A stretch of DNA of 64,000 bases from Sphingomonas sp. IBVSS2 (GCF_002127225.1 NZ_NFUR01000001.1:1158375-1222374); one strand, 5' to 3'; positions 26,984-36,259 are shown, numbered from the stretch's first letter. Program-made: numbers and translations. The notes: generated from the letters alone by a model not told the origin.

Positions 26984-27823
26984 TCAGCGATGCTGGTAGC
27001 CCAGCGGGAAATCGGGTGCCGCGCCGTCGAGCAGCAGCGGCACGGCCCGCTTGTCCGTCAGCGTGCCGATCCGCGTGGCCGCCACGGGCGGCGCGAAATC
27101 GGCGGGGGCGGCGAAGAGCAGTTCGTAATCGTCGCCCCAGGTCGCGGCGCGCAGCGGATCGGCGCCGGGAGCGACGGGCAGGGCGGCCCGGGCGATCTCG
27201 ACGGTGCAGCCGCTGGCTTCGGCGAGGCGGAACGCGTCGAGGAGAAGCCCGTCCGACACGTCCATCATCGCATGGACGTGCGGCGCGAGCGCGCGGCCCT
27301 CGGCGAGGCGCGGGCGCGGGCGGAGATAGGCGGCGCCGTCGCCCGCCTCGAACCCCAGCATCGCCGCGCCGATCGTGCCGGTCACCCATAGCGCGTCGCC
27401 CGTCCGGCCGCCGTCGCGGCGCGGCACGGCGGCGCCGGCGCGGCCGATCGCGGTGCAGCCGAAGGTGGCGGGCTTGACCGAGATGGTGTCGCCGCCGAGC
27501 AGCGGCACGGCATATTCGGTGAGGATCGCGCGCAGCCCCTCGACGAAGCGCTCTGCCCCTTCCACCAGCACGGCGCCGATCAGCACGCCCAGCGGCGCGG
27601 CACCCTTGGCGGCCAGGTCCGACAGGTTCACCGCGACCAGCTTCCAGGCGATGTCGAACGGATCGGTGCCGGGGCGGTAATGCACGCCCTCGGCGATCGC
27701 GTCATGGGTGAGGATCAGCGTCTCGCCGCCGATCGCCAGCGTTGCCGTATCGTCGCGCAGGCCCTCGGCGCCCGGATGGAGCGGCAGGGTGCGCAGCGCG
27801 GCGATGAACTCGGCTTCGTTCAC
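26984..27823 (-). CDS. thiL: Thiamine-monophosphate kinase
   Basis: Phosphorylates thiamine monophosphate to the active cofactor thiamine diphosphate in the cytoplasm. The 279-residue protein has the PurM-like features of ThiL: RDDTATL near the N-terminus, DAIAEGVHY, VNLSDLAAKGA, LLGGDT and MDVSDGLLLD. Length is slightly below the usual 300-330. It begins with GTG at 27823 and lies downstream of nusB, from which it is separated by a palindromic repeat element. The order nusB-thiL is common in proteobacteria. Confidence 0.95.
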   Translation of the reverse strand: MNEAEFIAALRTLPLHPGAEGLRDDTATLAIGGETLILTHDAIAEGVHYRPGTDPFDIAWKLVAVNLSDLAAKGAAPLGVLIGAVLVEGAERFVEGLRAILTEYAVPLLGGDTISVKPATFGCTAIGRAGAAVPRRDGGRTGDALWVTGTIGAAMLGFEAGDGAAYLRPRPRLAEGRALAPHVHAMMDVSDGLLLDAFRLAEASGCTVEIARAALPVAPGADPLRAATWGDDYELLFAAPADFAPPVAATRIGTLTDKRAVPLLLDGAAPDFPLGYQHR

Positions 27824-27826
27824 TTC

Positions 27827-27934
27827 AAATCCTCCCCGAACTTGTCTCGGGGAGGGGGATCATCCGAAGGATGGTGGAGGGGTCGTGCCGAAGGCGCGCG
27901 GTCCCCCTCCCCGAGCGGAGCTCGGGGAGGATTT
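27827..27934. repeat. Palindromic REP-like element between nusB and thiL
   Basis: The ends are a perfect 13-base inverted repeat: AAATCCTCCCCGA at 27827-27839 and TCGGGGAGGATTT at 27922-27934. Inside are further CTCCCC/GGGGAG copies, so the whole can fold into one large or two nested hairpins. It fills the intergenic gap and begins only four bases outside the thiL start. It has no coding capacity that I can support. Confidence 0.7.
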
Positions 27935-27937
27935 GGA

Positions 27938-28399
27938 TCAACCCCGGACTTCCTTGGCCACGGCGTCGAGGATGCCGTTGACGAAGCCCTTCTCGCGACG
28001 ATCGTAAAAGGCGTCGGTGACGTCGAGATACTCGCTGATCGCCGCGCCCACGGGCACGTCCTTGCGCGCCATCAGCTCATAGGTGCCGGCGCGCAGGATC
28101 TGGCGCATCGGCTTGTCGAGCCGGTCGAGGCTCCAGTCGGCAGTCAGCTTGGCGGCGATCAGCCGGTCGATCTCGTCGCGGCGCTCGGTCACGCCGACCA
28201 CGATGTCGTCGAAAAAGGCGATGTCGGCCTCGGCATATTCCACGTCCTCGATCACCGCGCCCAGGCGATGGTGGTGGAACTCGTGGAGCAGCGCCGGGAT
28301 CGAGGTCGCTTCCATCTCGTGCTGGTACAGCGCCTGCACGGCGGCGAGGCGCGCGGCGGCGCGCGCCTTGGAACGGGACTTTGCTTGATGGCTAGGCAT
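27938..28399 (-). CDS. nusB: Transcription antitermination factor NusB
   Basis: RNA-binding factor that acts with NusE/S10 on boxA in rRNA operons. The 153-residue protein has the all-helical NusB pattern: ARLAAVQALYQHEME at the start, LIAAKLTADWSLDRLDKPMRQILRAGTYEL and the C-terminal DVTDAFYDRREKGFVNGILD. ATG 28399 is preferred over an upstream in-frame ATG at 28435 because family members start with a short basic tail (MPSHQAKSRSKARAAAR). It sits between the hisD-side gene and thiL. Confidence 0.96.
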   Translation of the reverse strand: MPSHQAKSRSKARAAARLAAVQALYQHEMEATSIPALLHEFHHHRLGAVIEDVEYAEADIAFFDDIVVGVTERRDEIDRLIAAKLTADWSLDRLDKPMRQILRAGTYELMARKDVPVGAAISEYLDVTDAFYDRREKGFVNGILDAVAKEVRG

Positions 28400-28452
28400 G
28401 CTGCGCCCCATAGGTCCGTTCGACCGAGATGGCAAAGCGTCTTGCGTGAGGA

Positions 28453-28489
28453 GCGCCCCTCCCTCTCCCCTGCGAGGAGGGAGGTGCGC
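28453..28489. repeat. GC-rich hairpin between nusB and the upstream gene
   Basis: GCGC-CCCTCCCTC and GAGGGAGGTGCGC form an imperfect inverted repeat with a short loop, directly after the stop of the 129-residue gene. It resembles the CCTCCC/GGGAGG elements at 27827 and 50442. It may weaken read-through into nusB or stabilise the upstream mRNA. Confidence 0.45.
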
Positions 28490-28879
28490 CTAATCGCGCG
28501 GCCAGGCCTTGAGCGGCGCCCGTGCGGCATAGTCGCGGCTCTCGGCGTTCCCCGCCTGCACCTCGATCACATGCTCCGGCCCGAACGGCACTTCGGTACC
28601 CAGCCAGAACTCGTCATTCTCGTCGATCTCGGGCTCGTTATCGAGCAGCCCGAAATAGGTGCCGTCCGCGGCCTCGCGCACCACGACCCACATCCGCTCG
28701 ACGATCGGTTCGTCATCCTCCTCGACCGCGATCACGAAGATCAGCTTGGCGAAGTCGCCGGGCTGCAGGCCGGCGCGCGTCGCCTCATCGGGGATTTCGA
28801 AGCTCTCGGGATGGAGGAGATGGCGCTCAAGCCCGCTTTCGAGGCACCAGCCATCGTCATCCAGATCGGGCGTGCGCAT
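28490..28879 (-). CDS. Uncharacterised protein coupled to hisD
   Basis: The 129-residue acidic cytoplasmic protein has no signal or membrane segment. Distinctive blocks are VERMWVVVREAADGTYFGLLDNEP and FWLGTEVPFGPEHVIEVQ, which recall small alpha/beta folds of the DUF2185/DUF2314 kind, an assignment I hold loosely. ATG 28879 shares a base with the hisD stop (TGATG), so it is translationally coupled and part of the hisG-hisD operon. A role in histidine synthesis is not implied by its sequence. Confidence 0.7.
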   Translation of the reverse strand: MRTPDLDDDGWCLESGLERHLLHPESFEIPDEATRAGLQPGDFAKLIFVIAVEEDDEPIVERMWVVVREAADGTYFGLLDNEPEIDENDEFWLGTEVPFGPEHVIEVQAGNAESRDYAARAPLKAWPRD

Positions 28880-30171
28880 CAGCTGCTCCTCAGGCGAATG
28901 GCGACGGACTCGGCGTGCGCCGGCAGCCCCTCGGCATGGGCGAGCGCCACGGCTGCCGGGCCGATGGCGGCCAGCCCGTCCCGGTCGAGCGACAGGAAGC
29001 TGGTCCGCTTCATGAAGTCGAGCACCGACAGGCCCGACGCGAAGCGCGCCCGGCGGCCGGTGGGGAGGACATGGTTCGGACCCGCGACATAATCGCCCAC
29101 CGCCTCGGGCGTGTAGCGGCCGATGAAGACGGAGCCGGCATGGCGGACCAGGTCGAACAGCGCCTCGGCATCATCGCAGGCGAGTTCGAGATGCTCGGGA
29201 GCCAGGCGATCGACCAGCGGCATCGCGGAAACGAGATCGGGCACCAGGATGATCGCGCCGTTCGCTTCCCAGCTCGCCCGCGCGGTCTTCTCGGTGGCGA
29301 GCGCGGCCAGCGCCCGCGCCACCGCTTCGGCCACCTTGTCGGCGAACCCGGCATCGTCGGTGAACAGGATCGACTGGCTGGTGGGATCGTGCTCGGCCTG
29401 GCTGAGCAGGTCGGCGGCGATCCAGTCGGCATCGTTCCTGCCGTCGGCGACCACCACGATCTCGCTCGGCCCGGCGACCATGTCGATGCCGACCACGCCG
29501 TAGAGCTGGCGCTTGGCCTCGGCCACCCAGGCATTGCCCGGCCCGGTGATCACGTCGACCGGCGCGATCCTGTCGGTGCCATAAGCGAGCGCGGCGATCG
29601 CCTGCGCTCCGCCGACGCGCCAGATCTCGTCGACGCCGGCAAGATGCGCGGCGGCGAGGACGAGCGGGTTCACTTCGCCGTCCGGCGTCGGCGTCACCAT
29701 CACCAGCCGGCCGACGCCCGCCGCCCTGGCCGGCAGCGCGTTCATCAGCACCGAGCTGGGATAGGCGGCCCGGCCGCCCGGCACATAGACGCCTGCCGCG
29801 TCCACCGCCCGCCAGCGTGCGCCCAGCCTGATGCCCTGCGCGTCGATCTCGTCGCGATCCTCGGGCTTCTGCTTGGCGTGATAGGCGGCGATCCGCTCGG
29901 CGGCGAGCTCCAGCGCGTCGCGCAGCTCGGGGGAAAGCCCCTCCCAGGCGGCGAGGCAGTCGGCGCGGTCGAGCTTCCAGCCCTGGGTGTCGAGGTCGAA
30001 CCGGTCGAAGCGCCGGGTGAGGTCCCTGAGCGCCGCATCGCCCTCGGCCCGGACCCGGGCGACGATCGCGGTCACGTCGCGTGCGACATCCTCGTCGGCC
30101 TCGCGCCGTGCGTCGACCAGATCGGCGAACGCCCGGGCGAAGCCCGCATCGCCGGCGTCCAGCCGGATCAT
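28879..30171 (-). CDS. hisD: Histidinol dehydrogenase
   Basis: Zn- and NAD-dependent enzyme for the last two steps of histidine synthesis (histidinol to histidine). The 430-residue protein has the family blocks [57 protein letters not shown] and [11 protein letters not shown], with the HPSE-region residues [11 protein letters not shown] following. ATG 30171 overlaps the hisG stop as ATGA, so the longer open frame extending into hisG is not the gene. Normal length. Confidence 0.96.
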   Translation of the reverse strand: MIRLDAGDAGFARAFADLVDARREADEDVARDVTAIVARVRAEGDAALRDLTRRFDRFDLDTQGWKLDRADCLAAWEGLSPELRDALELAAERIAAYHAKQKPEDRDEIDAQGIRLGARWRAVDAAGVYVPGGRAAYPSSVLMNALPARAAGVGRLVMVTPTPDGEVNPLVLAAAHLAGVDEIWRVGGAQAIAALAYGTDRIAPVDVITGPGNAWVAEAKRQLYGVVGIDMVAGPSEIVVVADGRNDADWIAADLLSQAEHDPTSQSILFTDDAGFADKVAEAVARALAALATEKTARASWEANGAIILVPDLVSAMPLVDRLAPEHLELACDDAEALFDLVRHAGSVFIGRYTPEAVGDYVAGPNHVLPTGRRARFASGLSVLDFMKRTSFLSLDRDGLAAIGPAAVALAHAEGLPAHAESVAIRLRSS

Positions 30172-30821
30172 GCGGCCACCGCCCGGCGGAACCCGTCGAC
30201 CAGCGGCACCACTTCGGTCGCGCGCGTCTTGAAAGCGGCGCGGTTGACGATCAGCCGGCTGCTCACTTCGGCGATCACCTCTACCTCGACCAGCCCGTTC
30301 TCCTTGAGCGTGCGGCCCGAGGAAACGAGGTCGACGATGCGCGGCGCCAGGCCCAGCACGGGCGCCAGCTCCATCGCGCCGTTGAGCTTGATGCACTCCG
30401 CCTGCACGCCGCGGGCCTCGAAATGGGCGCGGGTGATGTGCGGATATTTGGTGGCGACACGGACATGGCTCCAGCCGCGCGGATCGTCCCGTTCCGCCAG
30501 GTCGGCCGGCTCGGCGACCGAGATGCGGCAATGGCCGATTCCCAGGTCCACCGGGGCATAGAGTTCCGAATAATCGAACTCGGCGAGCACGTCCGAGCCG
30601 ACGATGCCCAGCTGCGCCGCCCCATGCGCGACGAAGGTGGCGACGTCGAACGCCCGCACGCGGATCAGGTCGATCGCGGGGGTGTTGGTCCGGAAGCGGA
30701 GCGCGCGCGAGCCCTCGTCGGCGAAGTCCGGCTCGGGCACGATGCCGACGCGGGCGAGCAGCGGCAGCGCCTCGTCGAGGATACGTCCCTTGGGGACGGC
30801 GAGGATCAGCGGTTCGGTCAT
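30168..30821 (-). CDS. hisG: ATP phosphoribosyltransferase, short form
   Basis: First enzyme of histidine synthesis, joining ATP and PRPP. The 217-residue length marks the short form, which lacks the C-terminal regulatory domain and normally works with HisZ; no hisZ is in the window. Motifs are [26 protein letters not shown] and [15 protein letters not shown] (PRPP-binding). ATG 30821 gives the standard N-terminus; upstream in-frame codons add an unrelated 13 residues. It leads the hisG-hisD-129aa operon. Confidence 0.95.
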   Translation of the reverse strand: MTEPLILAVPKGRILDEALPLLARVGIVPEPDFADEGSRALRFRTNTPAIDLIRVRAFDVATFVAHGAAQLGIVGSDVLAEFDYSELYAPVDLGIGHCRISVAEPADLAERDDPRGWSHVRVATKYPHITRAHFEARGVQAECIKLNGAMELAPVLGLAPRIVDLVSSGRTLKENGLVEVEVIAEVSSRLIVNRAAFKTRATEVVPLVDGFRRAVAA

Positions 30822-30885
30822 CGAAGGCGGGGCTTTACTAGGGGCACCCCATGGGCGCAACAGACGCGCCGCGGAGGTAATTCTT

Positions 30886-31983
30886 ATGGCCAGTGAAGAG
30901 AATAACCGCGGCGCGTTTCGGATCCAGGAATTCTATTGCCGCAAGATGGACGCGCCCATCTATGCGGACATCTGCGCGGCGATCGCCGACGGGCTGACGC
31001 GCGGCAGCGAAACCGGCCGCCGCGTGCTCGACTGGCCGGGCGAGCCGACTCGCGACGCGCTGCCGCTGCGGCTGGTCGGCGGGCTGCACGCGCTGGTGCT
31101 GGCGGGCAGCGACCCGGAGCTGGCCGAGGCGTTCGCGGGCAGGCTGGCGGGCGAAGCGTTGCAGGCGGCGCTCAACCGCGTGCTGGCGCGCAACGATGCC
31201 GCCCTGCTCCCCTGGCTCGACGGCCCCCCGCAGACCAACGAGCCGGGCCGTTCGGGCGCGCTGATCGTCGGGCTGATCGACGTGGCGCGGCGCCATGGCC
31301 CGAAGCTGGAGATATTGGAGATCGGATCGAGCGGCGGGCTTAACCTGCTGATCGATCGCTATCGCTTCGATCTGGGCGGCGCGCTGCTCGGGCCGGCCGA
31401 TTCGCCCGTCACGATCGCGCCGGCATGGCTCGGCGACCCGCCCGCGCTGCCGCCGCTGGAGATCGTCTCGACCCGGGGCTGCGACGTGGCGCCGCTCGAC
31501 GTTACCGATCCGGCGGTGGAGGCGCGGCTTTCCGCCTATGTCTGGGCCGAGACGCCGATGCGGCTCGACCGGCTGCGCAAGGCGATCGCGATGGTGCGCG
31601 CGAGTGGCGTGAACCTGGCCCGCGCCGATGCGGCCGACTGGGTGGAGGCGCGCCTGGCCGAGCCGCAGGAAGCGGGGGTCACGCGCGTGCTGATGCATTC
31701 GGTGGTCTGGCAATATGTTCCCGATGCGAGCACCGCACGCATCCGCGCCGCGATGGAGGCGGCCGGTGCCGCGGCCACGCCCGAACGGCCGCTCGCCTGG
31801 GTGGCGATGGAGCCCGATCGCGCGCTCGGCGAGCAGGTGGTGAGCGTGCGGGCCTGGCCCGATGGCGGGCCGCGCGTGGTGGTTGCCACCGCGCACGCCC
31901 ATGCCGCATGGGTCCGCCCCGGCGCGGAACGCAGCAGCGAGCAGGGCATTCTCCTCGATGCCGCGGCCGAGGTGCGCCTGTGA
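30886..31983 (+). CDS. DUF2332 family protein
   Basis: The 365-residue cytoplasmic protein starts at ATG 30886 with GGAGG eight bases upstream; the N-terminus reads [23 protein letters not shown]. The middle has [18 protein letters not shown], a glycine-rich loop of a Rossmann-like, methyltransferase-like fold seen in DUF2332 proteins. The family has no established function. It is divergent from hisG and is translationally coupled (GTGA) to the following DUF6157 gene, so the pair probably forms a small operon. Confidence 0.85.
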   Translation: MASEENNRGAFRIQEFYCRKMDAPIYADICAAIADGLTRGSETGRRVLDWPGEPTRDALPLRLVGGLHALVLAGSDPELAEAFAGRLAGEALQAALNRVLARNDAALLPWLDGPPQTNEPGRSGALIVGLIDVARRHGPKLEILEIGSSGGLNLLIDRYRFDLGGALLGPADSPVTIAPAWLGDPPALPPLEIVSTRGCDVAPLDVTDPAVEARLSAYVWAETPMRLDRLRKAIAMVRASGVNLARADAADWVEARLAEPQEAGVTRVLMHSVVWQYVPDASTARIRAAMEAAGAAATPERPLAWVAMEPDRALGEQVVSVRAWPDGGPRVVVATAHAHAAWVRPGAERSSEQGILLDAAAEVRL

Positions 31984-32360
31984 CGAAGTCGACCAATTAT
32001 CGCGACACGCTGATCACCGCGTCTCCGGACACTCCGGTGCAACAGGGCATCGTGCCCGGGAAGCCGGGAACGGTGGCGGCGGTGCAGCGTGCGCTGCTCG
32101 CCAAGCCCTATGCGATGACCAGCGACGACCTGATCTTCGCGGCATATCGCGCACGTGGCGGGGACAAGAGCCGCGAGGATTTCTTCGCCAGGCCCCAGGC
32201 GTGCCTGCGCGCCTCGCCGCTGGTGAAGCAGTTCGGCTGGGGCGTGCATCACGATGGCGAGAGCCGGATCGCGCTGCTCGGCATGGAGAGTGCCGAATAT
32301 CGCCGGCTGCTCGACGATCCTTCGGTCGCCAAGGCGCCCGGGATGCGCCGGGCGCGCTAG
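31980..32360 (+). CDS. DUF6157 family protein
   Basis: The 126-residue protein starts with GTG at 31980, overlapping the DUF2332 stop as GTGA. The sequence STNYRDTLITASPDTP, LLAKPYAMTSDDLIFAAYRAR and VKQFGWGVHHDGESRIALLG matches my recollection of DUF6157. No signal or membrane helix. The function is unknown. It is cotranscribed with the DUF2332 gene and convergent with the epoxide-hydrolase-like gene. Confidence 0.75.
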   Translation: MTKSTNYRDTLITASPDTPVQQGIVPGKPGTVAAVQRALLAKPYAMTSDDLIFAAYRARGGDKSREDFFARPQACLRASPLVKQFGWGVHHDGESRIALLGMESAEYRRLLDDPSVAKAPGMRRAR

Positions 32361-32388
32361 GGTCAAGGGTGCGCCAAACGCGCGGTCC

Positions 32389-33288
32389 TCAGCCGTTCCG
32401 CGCGGCGAGCCAGTCCCGCATCGCCTCGGCCACCGCATCGGGCCTTTCCCAGGGCACGAAATGGCCGGCGTCCGCGATGCGCACCAGGGTCAGGTCCGGC
32501 ACCAGCGCGTCCAGTCCGTCGAGCTGGACGGGCAGCAGCGCGCTGTCCCGCATCCCCCAGATCACCAGCGTCGGCTGGCCGAGCGGCGGGAAGGGCGCGT
32601 CGAGCCAGGGCGGCCGCTCCGGCGTATCGCCCGGGGCGGGCACCTGGATGGTGCTGGCGCGGTACCAGTTCAGCATCGCGGTCATCGCGCCGGGCTGGCT
32701 CCATTCGTCGAGATAGGCGGGCTTCTCGGGCGCGAGCAGCGCCGGATCGGCATGCTTGGCGAAAGTGGTGTCGAAGAAATTCTCCAGCCCGATCCGCGCG
32801 AGGAACTGCTCGAAATCGGGGTTGCGGAACGCAGTGATGTACTGGCTGGCCTCGCGCTGGGCCGGATCGTCGAACAGGCTGCGCTGGAAGACCAGCGGGT
32901 GCGGGGCGTTGACGATGATCAGCCGAGCGATGCGCTGCGGGTTCTGCAGCGCCGCCATCCAGGCGATGGCGCCGCCCCAGTCGTGCCCAGCCAGGGTGAA
33001 GGGCGCGAGCCCGAAATGATCGGCCAGCGCGAGCAGGTCCGCCACGGGCTTGTCGGGCGTATAGTGCGCCACGCCTTCGGGGCGGGCGGAATGGCCGAAG
33101 CCGCGCTGGTCGGGCGCGATGACGAAATGGTCGCGGGCCAGCGCCGGGATCTGGTGGCGCCAGGTGCGGTGCGATTCGGGGAAGCCGTGGAGCAGCAGGA
33201 CCGGCGGCGCGGCGGGATCGCCCGCGATGGCGACGTTCAGCGCCACGCCGGTGGGAAGCGTGATCTGCCGGAGTTCGAAATCGGCCAT
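32389..33288 (-). CDS. Epoxide hydrolase-like alpha/beta hydrolase
   Basis: The 299-residue cytoplasmic hydrolase has LLHGFPESHRTWRHQIP (oxyanion HGxP) and nucleophile elbow GHDWGG with Asp103 as nucleophile, a pattern shared by soluble epoxide hydrolases and haloalkane dehalogenases. The cap domain is followed by the charge-relay His in ADAGHFVPWE. HGFPES favours an epoxide hydrolase. ATG 33288 is preferred because the frame upstream adds a non-homologous 22 residues. The substrate is unknown. Confidence 0.88.
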   Translation of the reverse strand: MADFELRQITLPTGVALNVAIAGDPAAPPVLLLHGFPESHRTWRHQIPALARDHFVIAPDQRGFGHSARPEGVAHYTPDKPVADLLALADHFGLAPFTLAGHDWGGAIAWMAALQNPQRIARLIIVNAPHPLVFQRSLFDDPAQREASQYITAFRNPDFEQFLARIGLENFFDTTFAKHADPALLAPEKPAYLDEWSQPGAMTAMLNWYRASTIQVPAPGDTPERPPWLDAPFPPLGQPTLVIWGMRDSALLPVQLDGLDALVPDLTLVRIADAGHFVPWERPDAVAEAMRDWLAARNG

Positions 33289-33343
33289 GTCTGCCTTTCC
33301 CGCTTGTCTCTTTGCCACAGGGTAGGCCGGGGGCGACCCATCC

Positions 33344-33553
33344 TCAACCGTCATCCTCGCGCCCGCGTGTCGATAATGGCGGCTGTCCGGGCCGTATCGC
33401 GCGCTTGCCCCTGGTGCGGCTGGTCAGGTGATAATGGAAGCAGCGGTCGCAGCGATAGGGGCGCAGCGCCAGCCCCGATGCGCGGATCGCGTCCAGCGCA
33501 TCGGGCATCGTCGCATAGCGCCGCTTGCGCCGGCAGATGCTGAGCCGCGTCCT
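33344..33553 (-). CDS. Small Cys-ribbon ORF with no canonical start codon
   Basis: Between pirin and the hydrolase, a frame open for about 70 codons encodes TRLSICRRKRRY, then LRPYRCDRCFHYHLTSRTRGKR. One CxxC pair in a basic context with C near the N-terminus resembles short zinc-ribbon proteins I recall from sphingomonads that start MxRLS/T. Here the codon expected to be ATG (33553-33551) is AGG, and the only codon near an initiation codon is ATC at 33559. The next ATG is internal. Either a rare start is used or the start is lost. Codon use looks like that of real genes. Confidence 0.45.
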   Translation of the reverse strand, partial: RTRLSICRRKRRYATMPDALDAIRASGLALRPYRCDRCFHYHLTSRTRGKRAIRPGQPPLSTRGREDDG

Positions 33554-34451
33554 AGGGATAGCTCACCGTCTTCGGCACTTCGGGGATCGGGATGAACTCC
33601 TTGTCGTCGCCCGGCACCTTGGGGAAGTTGCCCGCCTTCCAGTCTTCCTTGGCCTGGTTGATGCGGTCGCGGCTGGAGGAGACGAAGTTCCACCAGACGT
33701 GGCGCGGCGTCGCGAAATCCTCGCCGCCGCACAGCATCACGCGTGCGGCGCCGGTGGAGCGCAGGATCGCGGTGATGCCGGGGCGCAGGATGTAGAGCGT
33801 GGAGACTTCCATCTCGATCCCGTCGATGCTGGCATCGCCATAGGCAAGATAGATGGCGCGCTCGTCGGCGGAGGGATCGATCGGCACCGCGCCGCCCGCG
33901 TCGAGCGCGATATCGGCATAGATGGTCTGGGCATAGGTGGTGGTGGGCGCCCTGGCGCCCCACAGCTCGCCCATGATCACCCGGCAGCGCGCGCCGGGCG
34001 TCTCGACGAGCGGCAGTTCGCCGGCGCCGACATGCTCGAAGGCCGGGGCCATTTCCTCGTTCGCCTCGGGCAGGGCGAGCCAGGTCTGGATGCCGGACAG
34101 CTCCGGGCCCTTCGCGCGCTCGGCGCTGGGCGAGCGTTCCGAATGGACGATGCCGCGCCCGGCGGTCATCAGGTTCACCGCGCCCGGCTCGATCGTGGCG
34201 AAGGTGCCGAGCGAGTCGCGATGGTCGATCGCGCCGGCATAGAGATAGGTGACGGTGGCGAGGTTGATGTGCGGGTGCGGGCGCACGTCGATGCCGGTGC
34301 CGACGTCCAGCCGCGCCGGGCCCATCTGGTCGAAGAAGATGAAGGGCCCCACCATCGTCCGCGGCCGGGAAGGCAGCGTGCGGTGGACCTTGAAGCCGCC
34401 CAGATCATGGGTGGTGGGAGTGATGGTCTGGAGGAACAGGTCGTCGGTCAT
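33552..34451 (-). CDS. Pirin-family bicupin protein
   Basis: Iron-binding bicupin of 299 residues. The N-terminal cupin has DVRPHPHINLATVTYL with the metal-binding histidines and GRGIVHSERS. Pirins include quercetinase-like dioxygenases and regulators; the role here is unknown. ATG 34451 is chosen over an in-frame ATG eight codons upstream because AGGAGAG lies six bases before it. It is a single gene; its stop is adjacent to the Cys-ribbon ORF. Confidence 0.9.
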   Translation of the reverse strand: MTDDLFLQTITPTTHDLGGFKVHRTLPSRPRTMVGPFIFFDQMGPARLDVGTGIDVRPHPHINLATVTYLYAGAIDHRDSLGTFATIEPGAVNLMTAGRGIVHSERSPSAERAKGPELSGIQTWLALPEANEEMAPAFEHVGAGELPLVETPGARCRVIMGELWGARAPTTTYAQTIYADIALDAGGAVPIDPSADERAIYLAYGDASIDGIEMEVSTLYILRPGITAILRSTGAARVMLCGGEDFATPRHVWWNFVSSSRDRINQAKEDWKAGNFPKVPGDDKEFIPIPEVPKTVSYP

Positions 34452-34556
34452 GATGCTCTCCTTGGAGAGCGGCATAGCTCGGCCGGCCGGCGGCGGACAG
34501 CCACGCTTTGGAAAGGCAGGATTTCCGATCGTGCGGTTCCGCCGCGCGGCACCGGC

Positions 34557-34841
34557 TCATTCTCCCGGCGCGCGGGCCCGGATCGCCAATGCGTGGATGC
34601 GCGAGACGAGCAGGTCGGCGAGCGCGTTGTTGATCAGGCGCTGGCGCTGAACGCGCGACAGGCCCTGAAAGGCTCCGCTCTCGACCACCACGGTCCAGTG
34701 CGATTCGCCGGTGCCGTCGTCGCCCAGATGGCCGGCATGGTGATGGCTGTCGTTGATCACTTCGAGATGCGCCGGGGCGAGCGCGGCGGTGAGACGGGCG
34801 GCGATGATGTCGGCGAGTCCGCCGGTGGCAGTGTCGGTCAT
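34557..34841 (-). CDS. bolA: BolA family protein
   Basis: The 94-residue protein partners monothiol glutaredoxins in Fe-S and iron homeostasis. It has the BolA core LEVINDSHHHAGH...ESHWTVVVES and RVQRQRLINNALADLL, with the conserved C-terminal His (RIHALAI). It is divergent from the DnaJ-domain gene with only 36 bases between the starts. The bolA/dnaJ/cobS neighbourhood is conserved in alphaproteobacteria. Confidence 0.94.
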   Translation of the reverse strand: MTDTATGGLADIIAARLTAALAPAHLEVINDSHHHAGHLGDDGTGESHWTVVVESGAFQGLSRVQRQRLINNALADLLVSRIHALAIRARAPGE

Positions 34842-34877
34842 CGCGCCTATATAGGCGGTTTGCGCAAGGGAGGTAGC

Positions 34878-35492
34878 GTGGCCGAGGGCCAGCACAGGAA
34901 GGACAGGCCGAACGCCCGTTTCCACGGCCGGGTGGAGGCGCCGGGGCGGTTGTGCGCCGAGCCGGGCTGCACCGAACCGGGCGAGTTCCGCGCGCCGATG
35001 GGCCATGCGCGTGGCGGCTATGACGGGCCGGGCGAGTATCGCTGGCTGTGCCTCGATCACGTCCGCGCGTTCAACTCGGGCTATAATTTCTTCCAGGGCA
35101 TGACGCCCGACGAGATCCATGACGCCCAGCGCCCCTATGCCGGCTGGGAGCGCGAGACGCGTGCCTTTTCGGGCACGGGCGGCGCCGACAGGCCGCCGCG
35201 CTGGGCGGATTTCGCCGATCCGCTGGATGCGATCGGCGCGCGCTTCAAGGATCGCATGAAGGACCGGGCGGAGCGCAAGGACGGCAAGCCGCTCTCGGGC
35301 AAGGACCGCGAGGCGCTCAAGGTCCTCGACCTCGCAATCGATGCCGACCGCACGGCACTGCGCAAGCGCTATTCCGAACTGGTCCGCAGGTTCCACCCCG
35401 ATCGCAATGGCGGCGACCGCAGCCATGAAGGCCGGCTCCAGCGGGTGATCGAAGCGTATCAGACGCTCAAGGGCTCGCCCGCCTTTGCCTAG
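34878..35492 (+). CDS. J-domain protein with N-terminal Cys motif
   Basis: The 204-residue protein has a C-terminal J-domain (YSELVRRFHPDRNGGDRSH, with the Hsp70-activating HPD) and an N-terminal segment with CAEPGC and WLCLDHV that may bind zinc. Such J proteins lie next to cobS in many alphaproteobacteria. GTG at 34878 follows GGGAGGT closely. It would stimulate DnaK on a specific client; the neighbouring cobaltochelatase ATPase is a possible client but that is speculation. Confidence 0.9.
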   Translation: MAEGQHRKDRPNARFHGRVEAPGRLCAEPGCTEPGEFRAPMGHARGGYDGPGEYRWLCLDHVRAFNSGYNFFQGMTPDEIHDAQRPYAGWERETRAFSGTGGADRPPRWADFADPLDAIGARFKDRMKDRAERKDGKPLSGKDREALKVLDLAIDADRTALRKRYSELVRRFHPDRNGGDRSHEGRLQRVIEAYQTLKGSPAFA

Positions 35493-35516
35493 GCGGTATC
35501 GTCGGTGGCGGGTTGG

Positions 35517-35537
35517 ACCCTGAAACGAGTTCAGGGT
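35517..35537. repeat. Short hairpin repeat after the J-domain gene
   Basis: ACCCTGAA-ACGAG-TTCAGGGT is a perfect 8-base stem with a 5-base loop, 24 bases past the stop codon. No T-run follows. I recall near-identical hairpins scattered between genes in sphingomonad genomes, so it is probably a REP-type element that may also protect or end mRNA. Confidence 0.55.
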
Positions 35538-35605
35538 GACGGAAGAAGTTGGTTCGAAGTGTTCCGGCTCGCCAAGCCAATCCCGCAACCCGAGTGCCGC
35601 TTCGC

Positions 35606-36253
35606 CTAGTCCGCCGGCCGGGTGTTCACCGCCAGCTGGTCCGCGAAGGCCCGCCGATAGGCCGGTCGGCCCTCGCCGCGCGCCACGTAGGCGGCGAGGT
35701 TCGGATATTCGTCGAGCAGGCCCGAGGGGCGGCAGCGGAGCAGCACCGAGACCATCATCAGGTCGCCCGCACTGAACGCGCCGTCGAGCCATTCGGCGTC
35801 GCCGAGATGCGTCGAGAGCTGCCCCAGCCGGGCGCGGATGCGGTCCTTGACCAGCGGCAGGCGGTCCTGGGTCCAGGGCTGCGCGCCCTCCTGGAACAGC
35901 GCGGTCGCAAGGTCGAGGATCGGCGGCTCCACCGTGTTCACCGCGGCGAACATCCAGGCGATTGCCCGGGCCCGCGCATCGGGGTCGTCGGGCAGCAGGC
36001 CCGCATGCCGCTCGGCAAGGTGGAACACGATCGCCCCGGTCTCGAACAGGGCGAGGTCGCCTTCCTCATAGGTGGGGATCTGGCCGAAGGGGTGCAGCGC
36101 GAGATGCGCGGGCGCCTTCATCGCGGCGAAGGAGACGAGCCGGACCGCATAGGGCTGGCCCGTCTCCTCGAGTGCCCAGCGCACCCGCGTGTCGCGCGCC
36201 AGCCCCTTGCCGCCATCGGGCGACCGTTCGAACGCCGTGATGGTGGCGGTCAT
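35606..36253 (-). CDS. Glutathione S-transferase family protein
   Basis: The 215-residue two-domain GST has the thioredoxin-like N-terminus with cis-Pro loop GQIPTYEEGDLALFETGAIVFHLAE and a helical C-domain (WLDGAFSAGDLMMVSVLLR). It is the last gene of an eight-gene operon and lies six bases after a VOC gene. A closely similar GST is encoded at 37420, suggesting an old duplication. Glutathione conjugation of an electrophile is likely; the substrate is unknown. Confidence 0.9.
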   Translation of the reverse strand: MTATITAFERSPDGGKGLARDTRVRWALEETGQPYAVRLVSFAAMKAPAHLALHPFGQIPTYEEGDLALFETGAIVFHLAERHAGLLPDDPDARARAIAWMFAAVNTVEPPILDLATALFQEGAQPWTQDRLPLVKDRIRARLGQLSTHLGDAEWLDGAFSAGDLMMVSVLLRCRPSGLLDEYPNLAAYVARGEGRPAYRRAFADQLAVNTRPAD

Positions 36254-36259
36254 CGCGGC

